A DNA stretch of 64,000 nt, taken from NCBI GenBank assembly GCA_963920705.1, contig CAWUCO010000097.1:248001-312000 (forward strand). The letters are read 5' to 3'. A program made the translations under genes and the position numbers. A model generated the notes under the pieces. The model was not told where the DNA came from, did no database searches, and saw nothing but the letters and a program-made list of their open reading frames with translations. Below, piece after piece: positions 37,801 through 50,620 of this stretch (position 1 is the stretch's first letter; each line of letters starts with the position of its first letter). Origin of the DNA: Odiellus spinosus. Taxonomy: Eukaryota > Arthropoda > Arachnida > Opiliones > Phalangiidae.

Positions 37801-37980
37801 CAATTTAGACAAAAACAAAGTCATTCGAAAGAGCAATTAATGGACAGTCTAAATAATAAGAGTTTTCAAAAATCCGTTGAAAAACAAGAAAAATATGGCC
37901 AATTCAAGAAATCATACAATATCAAAAGAGTCAAATTTCAGATTTTAAAAATTCGCTTTTTGATATTAGACGCTTTTTGA
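34867..37980. repeat. Dimeric higher-order repeat, 766 bp, and flanking monomers
   Basis: Two copies of a dimer lie at about 35496-36261 and 36262-37027. They share GCAAATTAGACAAAA, AGTCAGATTTC, ATTTTCATAAACCC (36100 and 36866) and GCTCTTTTGATACG. Upstream, one monomer has the private change GAATTTTCTATATT (about 35298). Downstream, monomers carry AAAATAGTATAATTTC (37166) and GTTTTTAAAAATCC (37481). The longest open frame of the window (92 codons, minus strand, 37156-37434) lies here. It is a TTG-initiated read-through of arm 2 and linker created by the 37166 change, and I do not call it a gene. Confidence 0.7.
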
Positions 37981-40900
37981 ATTGGCCATATTTTCCATGT
38001 TTTTCAACGGATTTTCCAAAACTCTTGTTTTTTGGGTAGAGCAATATTTGCTCTTTCGAGTGGTCTTAATTTTGTCTAAATCGCTTAAAAATCAAAAGTT
38101 TTGTGTCCATTTGAATCCAATAATGTTTGATTTTTAAGCGTTTTAGCTTCATTTCAACCCATTTTATATTTGTCACGTTTTGGCAATTTAGACAAAACCA
38201 GTCATTCGAAAGAGCAATTAATGGACAGTCTTAATAATAAGAGTTTTCAGAAATCCGTTGAAAAACAAGAAAAATATGGCCAATTCAAGAAATCATACAA
38301 TATCAAAATAGTCAAATTTCAGATTTTAAAAATTCGCTTTTTGATATTAGATGTTTTTTGAATTGGCCATATTTTCCATGTTTTTCTACGGATTTTCCAA
38401 AACTCTTGTTTTTACATAGACCAATATTTGCTCTTTCGAGTGGTCTTAATTTTGTCTAAATCGCTTAAAAATCAAAAGTTTTGTGTCCATTTGAATTCCA
38501 ATAATCTTGGATTTTTAAGTGTTTTTGCTTATTTTTAACCAATTTTATATTTGTCACAATTTTGCAATTTAGACAAAACCAAAGTCATTCGAAAGAGCAA
38601 TTAATGGACAGTCTAAATAATAAGAGTTTTCAAAAATCCGTTGAAAAACAAGAAAAATATGGCCAATTCAAGAAATCATACAATATCAAAATAGTCAAAT
38701 TTCAAATTTTAAAAATTCGCTTTTTTATGTTAGATGTTTTTTGAATTGGCCATATTTTCCAGGTTTTTCAACGGATTTTCCAAAACTCTTGTTTTTTAGA
38801 TAGACCAATATTTGCTCTTTCGAGTGGTCTTATTTTTGTCTAAATCGCTTAAAAATCAAATGTTTTGTGTCCATTTGAATCCAATAATGTTTGATTTTTA
38901 AGCGTTTTAGCTTCATTTCAACCCATTTTATATTTGTCACGTTTTGGCAATTTAGACAAAACCAGTCATTCGAAAGAGCAATTAATGGACAGTCTTAATA
39001 ATAAGAGTTTTCAGAAATCCGTTGAAAAACAAGAAAAATATGGCCAATTCAAGAAATCATACAATATCAAAATAGTCAAATTTCAGATTTTAAAAATTCG
39101 CTTTTTGATATTAGATGTTTTTTGAATTGGCCATATTTTCCAGGTTTTTCAACGGATTTTCCAAAACTCTTGTTTTTTAGATAGACCAATATTTTTTTTT
39201 CGAGTAGTCTTAATTTTGTCTAAATCGCTTGAAAATCAAAAGTTTTGTGTCCATTTGAATCCAATAATCTTGGATTTTTAAGTGTTTTTGCTTAATTTTA
39301 ACCAATTTTATATTTGTCACGTTTTGGCAATTTAGACAAAACCAAAGTCATTCGAAAGAGCAATTAATGGACAATCTTAATAATAAGAGTTTTCAAAAAT
39401 CCGTTGAAAAACAAGAAAAATATGGCCAATTCAAGAAATCATACAATATCAAAATAGTCAAATTTCAGATTTTAAAAATTCGCTTTTTGATATTAGATGT
39501 TTTTTGAATTGGCCATATTTTCCATGTTTTTCTACGGATTTTCCAAAACTCTTGTTTTTTACATAGACCAATATTTGCTCTTTCGAGTGGTCTTAATTTT
39601 GTCTAAATCGCTTAAAAATCAAAAGTTTTGTGTCCATTTGAATTCCAATAATCTTGGATTTTTAAGTGTTTTTGCTTAATTTTAACCAATTTTATATTTG
39701 TCACAATTTTGCAATTTAGACAAAACCAAAGTCATTCGAAAGAGCAATTAATGGACAGTCTAAATAATAAGAGTTTTCAAAAATCCGTTGAAAAACAAGA
39801 AAAATATGGCCAATTCAAGAAATCATACAATATCAAAATAGTCAAATTTCAAATTTTAAAAATTCGCTTTTTTATGTTAGATGTTTTTTGAATTGGCCAT
39901 ATTTTCCAGGTTTTTCAACGGATTTTCCAAAACTCTTGTTTTTTAGATAGACCAATATTTGCTCTTTCGAGTGGTCTAAATTTTGTCTAAATCGCTTAAA
40001 AATCAAAAGTTTTGTGTCCATTTGAATCCAATAATCTTGGATTTTTAAGCGTTTTTGCTTAATTTTAACCAATTTTATATTTGTCACGTTTTCGCAATTT
40101 AGACAAAAACAAAGTCATTCGAAAGAGCAATTAATGGACAGTCTAAATAATAATAGTTTTCAAAAATCCGTTGAAAAACAAGAAAAATATGGCCAATTCA
40201 AGAAATCATACAATATCAAAAGAGTCAAATTTCAGATTTTAAAAATTCGCTTTTTGATATTAGACGCTTTTTGAATTGGCCATATTTTCCATGTTTTTCA
40301 ACGGATTTTCCAAAACTCTTGTTTTTCAGATAGACCAATATTTGCTCTTTCGAGTGGTCTTATTTTTGTCTAAATCGCTTAAAAATCAAATGTTTTGTGT
40401 CCATTTGAATCCAATAATGTTTGATTTTTAAGCTTTTAGCTTCATTTCAACCCATTTTATATTTGTCACGTTTTGGCAATTTAGACAAAACCAGTCATTC
40501 GAAAGAGCAATTAATGGACAGTCTTAATAATAAGAGTTTTCAGAAATTCGTTGAAAAACAAGAAAAATATGGCCAATTCAAGAAATCATACAATATCAAA
40601 ATAGTCAAATTTCAGATTTTAAAAATTCGCTTTTTGATATTAGATGTTTTTTGAATTGGCCATATTTTCCATGTTTTTCTACGGATTTTCCAAAACTCTT
40701 GTTTTTACATAGACCAATATTTGCTCTTTCGAGTGGTCTTAATTTTGTCTAAATCGCTTAAAAATCAAAAGTTTTGTGTCCATTTGAATTCCAATAATCT
40801 TGGATTTTTAAGTGTTTTTGCTTAATTTTAACCAATTTTATATTTGTCACAATTTTGCAATTTACACAAAACCAAAGTCATTCGAAAGAGCAATTAATGG

Positions 40901-43900
40901 ACAGTCTAAATAATAAGAGTTTTCAAAAATCCGTTGAAAAACAAGAAAAATATGGCCAATTCAAGAAATCATACAATATCAAAATAGTCAAATTTCAAAT
41001 TTTAAAAATTCGCTTTTTTATGTTAGATGTTTTTTGAATTGGCCATATTTTCCAGGTTTTTCAACGGATTTTCCAAAACTCTTGTTTTTTAGATAGACCA
41101 ATATTTGCTCTTTCGAGTGGTCTTATTTTTGTCTAAATCGCTTAAAAATCAAATGTTTTGTGTCCATTTGAATCCAATAATGTTTGATTTTTAAGCGTTT
41201 TAGCTTCATTTCAACCCATTTTATATTTGTCACGTTTTGGCAATTTAGACAAAACCAGTCATTCGAAAGAGCAATTAATGGACAGTCTTAATAATAAGAG
41301 TTTTCAGAAATCCGTTGAAAAACAAGAAAAATATGGCCAATTCAAGAAATCATACAATATCAAAATAGTCAAATTTCAGATTTTAAAAATTCGCTTTTTG
41401 ATATTAGATGTTTTTTGAATTGGCCATATTTTCCATGTTTTTCTACGGATTTTCCAAAACTCTTGTTTTTACATAGACCAATATTTGCTCTTTCGAGTGG
41501 TCTTAATTTTGTCTAAATCGCTTAAAAATCAAAAGTTTTGTGTCCATTTGAATTCCAATAATCTTGGATTTTTAAGTGTTTTTGCTTAATTTTAACCAAT
41601 TTTATATTTGTCACAATTTTGCAATTTAGACAAAACCAAAGTCATTCGAAAGAGCAATTAATGGACAGTCTAAATAATAAGAGTTTTCAAAAATCCGTTG
41701 AAAAACAAGAAAAATATGGCCAATTCAAGAAATCATACAATATCAAAATAGTCAAATTTCAAATTTTAAAAATTCGCTTTTTTATGTTAGATGTTTTTTG
41801 AATTGGCCATATTTTCCAGGTTTTTCAACGGATTTTCCAAAACTCTTGTTTTTTAGATAGACCAATATTTGCTCTTTCGAGTGGTCTTATTTTTGTCTAA
41901 ATCGCTTAAAAATCAAATGTTTTGTGTCCATTTGAATCCAATAATGTTTGATTTTTAAGCGTTTTAGCTTCATTTCAACCCATTTTATATTTGTCACGTT
42001 TTGGCAATTTAGACAAAACCAGTCATTCGAAAGAGCAATTAATGGACAGTCTTAATAATAAGAGTTTTCAGAAATCCGTTGAAAAACAAGAAAAATATGG
42101 CCAATTCAAGAAATCATACAATATCAAAATTTCAGATTTTAAAAATTCGCTTTTTGATATTAGATGTTTTTTGAATTGGCTATATTTTCCATGTTTTTCA
42201 ACGGATTTTCCAAAAATCTTGTTTTTTAGATAGACCAATAATTGCTCTTTCGAGTGGTCTTAATTTTGTCTAAATCGCTTAAAAATCAAAAGTTTTGTGT
42301 CCATTTGAATCCAATAATCTTGGATTTTTAAGCGTTTTTGCTTAATTTTAACCAATTTTATATTTGTCACGTTTTCGCAATTTAGACAAAAACAAAGTCA
42401 TTCGAAAGAGCAATTAATGGACAGTCTAAATAATAAGAGTTTTCAAAAATCCGTTGAAAAACAAGAAAAATATGGCCAATTCAAGAAATCATACAATATC
42501 AAAAGAGTCAAATTTCAGATTTTAAAAATTCGCTTTTTGATATTAGACGCTTTTTGAATTGGCCATATTTTCCATGTTTTTCAACGGATTTTCCAAAACT
42601 CTTGTTTTTCAGATAGACCAATATTTGCTCTTTCGAGTGGTCTTATTTTTGTCTAAATCGCTTAAAAATCAAATGTTTTGTGTCAATTTGAATCCAATAA
42701 TGTTTGATTTTTAAGCGTTTTAGCTTCATTTCAACCCATTTTATATTTGTCACGTTTTGGCAATTTAGACAAAACCAGTCATTCGAAAGAGCAATTAATG
42801 GACAGTCTTAATAATAAGAGTTTTCAAAAATCCGTTGAAAAACAAGAAAAATATGGCCAATTCAAGAAACCATACAATATCAAAATAGTCAGATTTCAGA
42901 TTTTAAAAATTCGCTTTTTGATATTAGATGTTTTTTGAATTGGCTATATTTTCCATGTTTTTCAACGGATTTTCCAAAACTCTTGTTTTTTAGATAGACC
43001 AATAATTGCTCTTTCGAGTGGTCTTAATTTTGTCTAAATCGCTTAAAAATCAAAAGTTTTGTGTCCATTTGAATCCAATAATCTTGGATTTTTAAGCGTT
43101 TTTGCTTAATTTTAACCAATTTTATATTTGTCACGTTTTCGCAATTTAGACAAAAACAAAGTCATTCGAAAGAGCAATTAATGGACAGTCTAAATAATAA
43201 GAGTTTTCAAAAATCCGTTGAAAAACAAGAAAAATATGGCCAATTCAAGAAATCATACAATATCAAAAGAGTCAAATTTCAGATTTTAAAAATTCGCTTT
43301 TTGATATTAGACGCTTTTTGAATTGGCCATATTTTCCATGTTTTTCAACGGATTTTCCAAAACTCTTGTTTTTCAGATAGACCAATATTTGCTCTTTCGA
43401 GTGGTCTTATTTTTGTCTAAATCGCTTAAAAATCAAATGTTTTGTGTCCATTTGAATCCAATAATGTTTGATTTTTAAGCGTTTTAGCTTCATTTCAACC
43501 CATTTTATATTTGTCACGTTTTGGCAATTTAGACAAAACCAGTCATTCGAAAGAGCAATTAATGGACAGTCTTAATAATAAGAGTTTTCAAAAATCCGTT
43601 GAAAAACAAGAAAAATATGGCCAATTCAAGAAACCATACAATATCAAAATAGTCAGATTTCAGATTTTAAAAATTCGCTTTTTGATATTAGATGTTTTTT
43701 GAATTGGCTATATTTTCCATGTTTTTCAACGGATTTTCCAAAACTCTTGTTTTTTAGATAGACCAATAATTGCTCTTTCGAGTGGTCTTATTTTTGTCTA
43801 AATCGCTTAAAAATCAAAAGTTTTGTGTCCATTTGAATCCAATAATCTTGGATTTTTAAGCGTTTTTGCTTAATTTTAACCAATTTTATATTTGTCACGT

Positions 43901-44450
43901 TTTCGCAATTTAGACAAAAACAAAGTCATTCGAAAGAGCAATTAATGGACAGTCTTAATAATAAGAGTTTTCAGAAATCCGATGAAAAACAAGAAAAATA
44001 TGGCCAATTCAAGAAATCATACAATATCAAAATAGTCAAATTTCAGATTTTAAAAATTCGCTTTTTGATATTAGATGTTTTTTGAATTGGCCATATTTTC
44101 CATGTTTTTCTACGGATTTTCCAAAACTCTTGTTTTTTACATAGACCAATATTTGCTCTTTCGAGTGGTCTTAATTTTGTCTAAATCGCTTAAAAATCAA
44201 AAGTTTTGTGTCCATTTGAATTCCAATAATCTTGGATTTTTAAGTGTTTTTGCTTAATTTTAACCAATTTTATATTTGTCACAATTTTGCAATTTAGACA
44301 AAACCAAAGTCATTCGAAAGAGCAATTAATGGACAGTCTAAATAATAAGAGTTTTCAAAAATCCGTTGAAAAAAAGAAAAATATGGCCAATTCAAGAAAT
44401 CATACAATATCAAAATAGTCAAATTTCAAATTTTAAAAATTCGCTTTTTT
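37980..44450. repeat. Dimer/trimer higher-order repeats (764 and about 1147 bp)
   Basis: Monomers with ACCAGTCATTCG recur at 38170, 38934, 40463, 41227, 41991, 42747 and 43511, mostly 764 bp apart. They alternate with monomers having ACAATTTTGC plus TCAAATTTTAAAAATTCG and CTTTTTTATG, or with ATCAAAAGAGTC and GACGCTTTTTG. A trimer relation of 1146-1147 bp links 38562, 39709 and 40855. TTTTTCTACGG, a change of the otherwise constant TTTTTCAACGG of arm 2, marks this domain and the next. The monomer at 41991 has an 8-bp loss near 42130. Confidence 0.75.
42121..42140 (+). repeat. 8-bp deletion in the palindrome spacer
   Basis: The usual ATATCAAAATAGTCAAATTT is here ATATCAAAATTTCAGATTTT, that is AGTCAAAT is missing between two AAAT words. 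The site is in the spacer just left of the dyad axis. It is the second-largest internal deletion I noticed and it extends a plus-strand open frame by changing phase. Confidence 0.85.
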
Positions 44451-44519
44451 ATGTTAGATGTTTTTTGAATTGGCCATATTTTCCAGGTTTTTCAACGGAT
44501 TTTCCAAAACTCTTGTTTT

Positions 44520-47500
44520 TTAGATAGACCAATATTTGCTCTTTCGAGTGGTCTAAATTTTGTCTAAATCGCTTAAAAATCAAAAGTTTTGTGTCCATTT
44601 GAATCCAATAATCATGGATTTTTAAGCGTTTTTGCTTAATTTTAACCAATTTTATATTTGTCACAATTTTGCAATTTAGACAAAACCAAAGTCATTCGAA
44701 AGAGCAATTAATGCACAGTCTAAATAATAAGAGTTTTCAGAAATCCGTTGAAAAACAAGAAAAATATGGCCAATTCAAGAAATCATACAATATCAAAATA
44801 GTCAAATTTCAGATTTTAAAAATTCGCTTTTTGATATTAGATGTTTTTTGAATTGGCCATATTTTCCATGTTTTTCTACGGATTTTCCAAAACTCTTGTT
44901 TTTACATAGACCAATATTTGCTCTTTCGAGTGGTCTTAATTTTGTCTAAATCGCTTAAAAATCAAAAGTTTTGTGTCCATTTGAATTCCAATAATCTTGG
45001 ATTTTTAAGTGTTTTTGCTTAATTTTAACCAATTTTATATTTGTCACAATTTTGCAATTTAGACAAAACCAAAGTCATTCGAAAGAGCAATTAATGGACA
45101 GTCTAAATAATAAGAGTTTTCAAAAATCCGTTGAAAAACAAGAAAAATATGGCCAATTCAAGAAATCATACAATATCAAAATAGTCAAATTTCAAATTTT
45201 AAAAATTCGCTTTTTTATGTTAGATGTTTTTTGAATTGGCCATATTTTCCAGGTTTTTCAACGGATTTTCCAAAACTCTTGTTTTTTAGATAGACCAATA
45301 TTTGCTCTTTCGAGTGGTCTTATTTTTGTCTAAATCGCTTAAAAATCAAATGTTTTGTGTCCATTTGAATCCAATAATGTTTGATTTTTAAGCGTTTTAG
45401 CTTCATTTCAACCCATTTTATATTTGTCACGTTTTGGCAATTTAGACAAAACCAGTCATTCGAAAGAGCAATTAATGGACAGTCTTAATAATAAGAGTTT
45501 TCAGAAATCCGTTGAAAAACAAGAAAAATATGGCCAATTCAAGAAATCATACAATATCAAAATAGTCAAATTTCAGATTTTAAAAATTCGCTTTTTGATA
45601 TTAGATGTTTTTTGAATTGGCCATATTTTCCAGGTTTTTCAACGGATTTTCCAAAACTCTTGTTTTTTAGATAGACCAATATTTTCTTTTTCGAGTAGTC
45701 TTAATTTTGTCTAAATCGATTGAAAATCAAAAGTTTTGTGTCCATTTGAATCCAATAATCTTGGATTTTTAAGTGTTTTTGCTTAATTTTAACCAATTTT
45801 ATATTTGTCACGTTTTGGCAATTTAGACAAAACCAAAGTCATTCGAAAGAGCAATTAATGGACAATCTTAATAATAAGAGTTTTCAAAAATCCGTTGAAA
45901 AACAAGAAAAATATGGCCAATTCAAGAAATCATACAATATCAAAATAGTCAAATTTCAGATTTTAAAAATTCGCTTTTTGATATTAGATGTTTTTTGAAT
46001 TGGCCATATTTTCCATGTTTTTCAACGGATTTTCCAAAACTCTTGTTTTTTGGGTAGAGCAATATTTGCTCTTTCGAGTGGTCTTAATTTTGTCTAAATC
46101 GCTTAAAAATCAAAGGTTTTGTGTCCATTTGAATCCAATAATCTTGGATTTTTAAGCGTTTTTGCTTAATTTTAACCAATTTTATATTTGTCACGTTTTC
46201 GCAATTTAGACAAAACCAAAGTCATTCGAAAGAGCAATTAATGGACAGTCTAAATAATAAGAGTTTTCAAAAATCCGTTGAAAAACAAGAAAAATATGGC
46301 CAATTCAAGAAATCATACATTATCAAAATAGTCAAATTTCAGATTTTAAAAATTCGCTTTTTGATATTAGATGTTTTTTGAATTGGTCATATTTTCCATG
46401 TTTTTCAACGGATTTTCCAAAACTCTTTTTTTTTAGATAGACCAATATTTGCTCTTTCGAGTGGTCTAAATTTTGTCTAAATCGCTTAAAAATCAAAAGT
46501 TTTGTGTCCATTTGAATCCAATAATCATGGATTTTTAAGCGTTTTTGCTTAATTTTAACCAATTTTATATTTGTCACAATTTTGCAATTTAGACAAAACC
46601 AAAGTCATTCGAAAGAGCAATTAATGCACAGTCTAAATAATAAGAGTTTTCAGAAATCCGTTGAAAAACAAGAAAAATATGGCCAATTCAAGAAATCATA
46701 CAATATCAAAATAGTCAAATTTCAGATTTTAAAAATTCGCTTTTTGATATTAGATGTTTTTTGAATTGGCCATATTTTCCATGTTTTTCTACGGATTTTC
46801 CAAAACTCTTGTTTTTACATAGACCAATATTTGCTCTTTCGAGTGGTCTTAATTTTGTCTAAATCGCTTAAAAATCAAAAGTTTTGTGTCCATTTGAATT
46901 CCAATAATCTTGGATTTTTAAGTGTTTTTGCTTAATTTTAACCAATTTTATATTTGTCACAATTTTGCAATTTAGACAAAACCAAAGTCATTCGAAAGAG
47001 CAATTAATGGACAGTCTAAATAATAAGAGTTTTCAAAAATCCGTTGAAAAACAAGAAAAATATGGCCAATTCAAGAAATCATACAATATCAAAATAGTCA
47101 AATTTCAAATTTTAAAAATTCGCTTTTTTATGTTAGATGTTTTTTGAATTGGCCATATTTTCCAGGTTTTTCAACGGATTTTCCAAAACTCTTGTTTTTT
47201 AGATAGACCAATATTTGCTCTTTCGAGTGGTCTTATTTTTGTCTAAATCGCTTAAAAATCAAATGTTTTGTGTCCATTTGAATCCAATAATGTTTGATTT
47301 TTAAGCGTTTTAGCTTCATTTCAACCCATTTTATATTTGTCACGTTTTGGCAATTTAGACAAAACCAGTCATTCGAAAGAGCAATTAATGGACAGTCTTA
47401 ATAATAAGAGTTTTCAGAAATCCGTTGAAAAACAAGAAAAATATGGCCAATTCAAGAAATCATACAATATCAAAATAGTCAAATTTCAGATTTTAAAAAT

Positions 47501-50500
47501 TCGCTTTTTGATATTAGATGTTTTTTGAATTGGCCATATTTTCCAGGTTTTTCAACGGATTTTCCAAAACTCTTGTTTTTTAGATAGACCAATATTTTCT
47601 TTTTCGAGTAGTCTTAATTTTGTCTAAATCGATTGAAAATCAAAAGTTTTGTGTCCATTTGAATCCAATAATCTTGGATTTTTAAGTGTTTTTGCTTAAT
47701 TTTAACCAATTTTATATTTGTCACGTTTTGGCAATTTAGACAAAACCAAAGTCATTCGAAAGAGCAATTAATGGACAATCTTAATAATAAGAGTTTTCAA
47801 AAATCCGTTGAAAAACAAGAAAAATATGGCCAATTCAAGAAATCATACAATATCAAAATAGTCAAATTTCAGATTTTAAAAATTCGCTTTTTGATATTAG
47901 ATGTTTTTTGAATTGGCCATATTTTCCAGGTTTTTCAACGGATTTTCCAAAACTCTTGTTTTTTAGATAGACCAATATTTTCTTTTTCGAGTAGTCTTAA
48001 TTTTGTCTAAATCGATTGAAAATCAAAAGTTTTGTGTCCATTTGAATCCAATAATCTTGGATTTTTAAGTGTTTTTGCTTAATTTTAACCAATTTTATAT
48101 TTGTCACGTTTTGGCAATTTAGACAAAACCAAAGTCATTCGAAAGAGCAATTAATGGACAATCTTAATAATAAGAGTTTTCAAAAATCCGTTGAAAAACA
48201 AGAAAAATATGGCCAATTCAAGAAATCATACAATATCAAAATAGTCAAATTTCAGATTTTAAAAATTCGCTTTTTGATATTAGATGTTTTTTGAATTGGC
48301 CATATTTTCCATGTTTTTCAACGGATTTTCCAAAACTCTTGTTTTTTGGGTAGAGCAATATTTGCTCTTTCGAGTGGTCTTAATTTTGTCTAAATCGCTT
48401 AAAAATCAAAGGTTTTGTGTCCATTTGAATCCAATAATCTTGGATTTTTAAGCGTTTTTGCTTAATTTTAACCAATTTTATATTTGTCACGTTTTCGCAA
48501 TTTAGACAAAACCAAAGTCATTCGAAAGAGCAATTAATGGACAGTCTAAATAATAAGAGTTTTCAAAAATCCGTTGAAAAACAAGAAAAATATGGCCAAT
48601 TCAAGAAATCATACATTATCAAAATAGTCAAATTTCAGATTTTAAAAATTCGCTTTTTGATATTAGATGTTTTTTGAATTGGTCATATTTTCCATGTTTT
48701 TCAACGGATTTTCCAAAACTCTTTTTTTTTAGATAGACCAATATTTGCTCTTTCGAGTGGTCTAAATTTTGTCTAAATCGCTTAAAAATCAAAAGTTTTG
48801 TGTCCATTTGAATCCAATAATCATGGATTTTTAAGCGTTTTTGCTTAATTTTAACCAATTTTATATTTGTCACAATTTTGCAATTTAGACAAAACCAAAG
48901 TCATTCGAAAGAGCAATTAATGCACAGTCTAAATAATAAGAGTTTTCAGAAATCCGTTGAAAAACAAGAAAAATATGGCCAATTCAAGAAATCATACAAT
49001 ATCAAAATAGTCAAATTTCAGATTTTAAAAATTCGCTTTTTGATATTAGATGTTTTTTGAATTGGCCATATTTTCCATGTTTTTCTACGGATTTTCCAAA
49101 ACTCTTGTTTTTACATAGACCAATATTTGCTCTTTCGAGTGGTCTTAATTTTGTCTAAATCGCTTAAAAATCAAAAGTTTTGTGTCCATTTGAATTCCAA
49201 TAATCTTGGATTTTTAAGTGTTTTTGCTTAATTTTAACCAATTTTATATTTGTCACAATTTTGCAATTTAGACAAAACCAAAGTCATTCGAAAGAGCAAT
49301 TAATGGACAGTCTAAATAATAAGAGTTTTCAAAAATCCGTTGAAAAACAAGAAAAATATGGCCAATTCAAGAAATCATACAATATCAAAATAGTCAAATT
49401 TCAAATTTTAAAAATTCGCTTTTTTATGTTAGATGTTTTTTGAATTGGCCATATTTTCCAGGTTTTTCAACGGATTTTCCAAAACTCTTGTTTTTTAGAT
49501 AGACCAATATTTGCTCTTTCGAGTGGTCTTATTTTTGTCTAAATCGCTTAAAAATCAAATGTTTTGTGTCCATTTGAATCCAATAATGTTTGATTTTTAA
49601 GCGTTTTAGCTTCATTTCAACCCATTTTATATTTGTCACGTTTTGGCAATTTAGACAAAACCAGTCATTCGAAAGAGCAATTAATGGACAGTCTTAATAA
49701 TAAGAGTTTTCAGAAATCCGTTGAAAAACAAGAAAAATATGGCCAATTCAAGAAATCATACAATATCAAAATAGTCAAATTTCAGATTTTAAAAATTCGC
49801 TTTTTGATATTAGATGTTTTTTGAATTGGCCATATTTTCCAGGTTTTTCAACGGATTTTCCAAAACTCTTGTTTTTTAGATAGACCAATATTTTCTTTTT
49901 CGAGTAGTCTTAATTTTGTCTAAATCGATTGAAAATCAAAAGTTTTGTGTCCATTTGAATCCAATAATCTTGGATTTTTAAGTGTTTTTGCTTAATTTTA
50001 ACCAATTTTATATTTGTCACGTTTTGGCAATTTAGACAAAACCAAAGTCATTCGAAAGAGCAATTAATGGACAATCTTAATAATAAGAGTTTTCAAAAAT
50101 CCGTTGAAAAACAAGAAAAATATGGCCAATTCAAGAAATCATACAATATCAAAATAGTCAAATTTCAGATTTTAAAAATTCGCTTTTTGATATTAGATGT
50201 TTTTTGAATTGGCCATATTTTCCATGTTTTTCAACGGATTTTCCAAAACTCTTGTTTTTTGGGTAGAGCAATATTTGCTCTTTCGAGTGGTCTTAATTTT
50301 GTCTAAATCGCTTAAAAATCAAAGGTTTTGTGTCCATTTGAATCCAATAATCTTGGATTTTTAAGCGTTTTTGCTTAATTTTAACCAATTTTATATTTGT
50401 CACGTTTTCGCAATTTAGACAAAACCAAAGTCATTCGAAAGAGCAATTAATGGACAGTCTAAATAATAAGAGTTTTCAAAAATCCGTTGAAAAACAAGAA

Positions 50501-50620
50501 AAATATGGCCAATTCAAGAAATCATACATTATCAAAATAGTCAAATTTCAGATTTTAAAAATTCGCTTTTTGATATTAGATGTTTTTTGAATTGGTCATA
50601 TTTTCCATGTTTTTCAACGG
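44520..50620. repeat. 5-mer / 6-mer / 5-mer higher-order repeat series (1913, 2296, 1913 bp)
   Basis: The marker AATCATGGATTT occurs at about 44610, 46523 and 48819 (steps 1913 and 2296). AATGCACAGTC occurs at about 44710, 46623 and 48919 with the same steps. CTCTTTTTTTTAGATAG occurs near 46425 and 48721. The middle unit has one extra monomer: the type with ATATTTTCTTTTTCGAGTAG and AAATCGATTGAAAATC is present twice in tandem, with key bases at 47599 and 47982, 383 bp apart. It is present once in the flanking units. The third unit ends near 50620, where CCAAAACCCTTG replaces CCAAAACTC. Confidence 0.87.
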
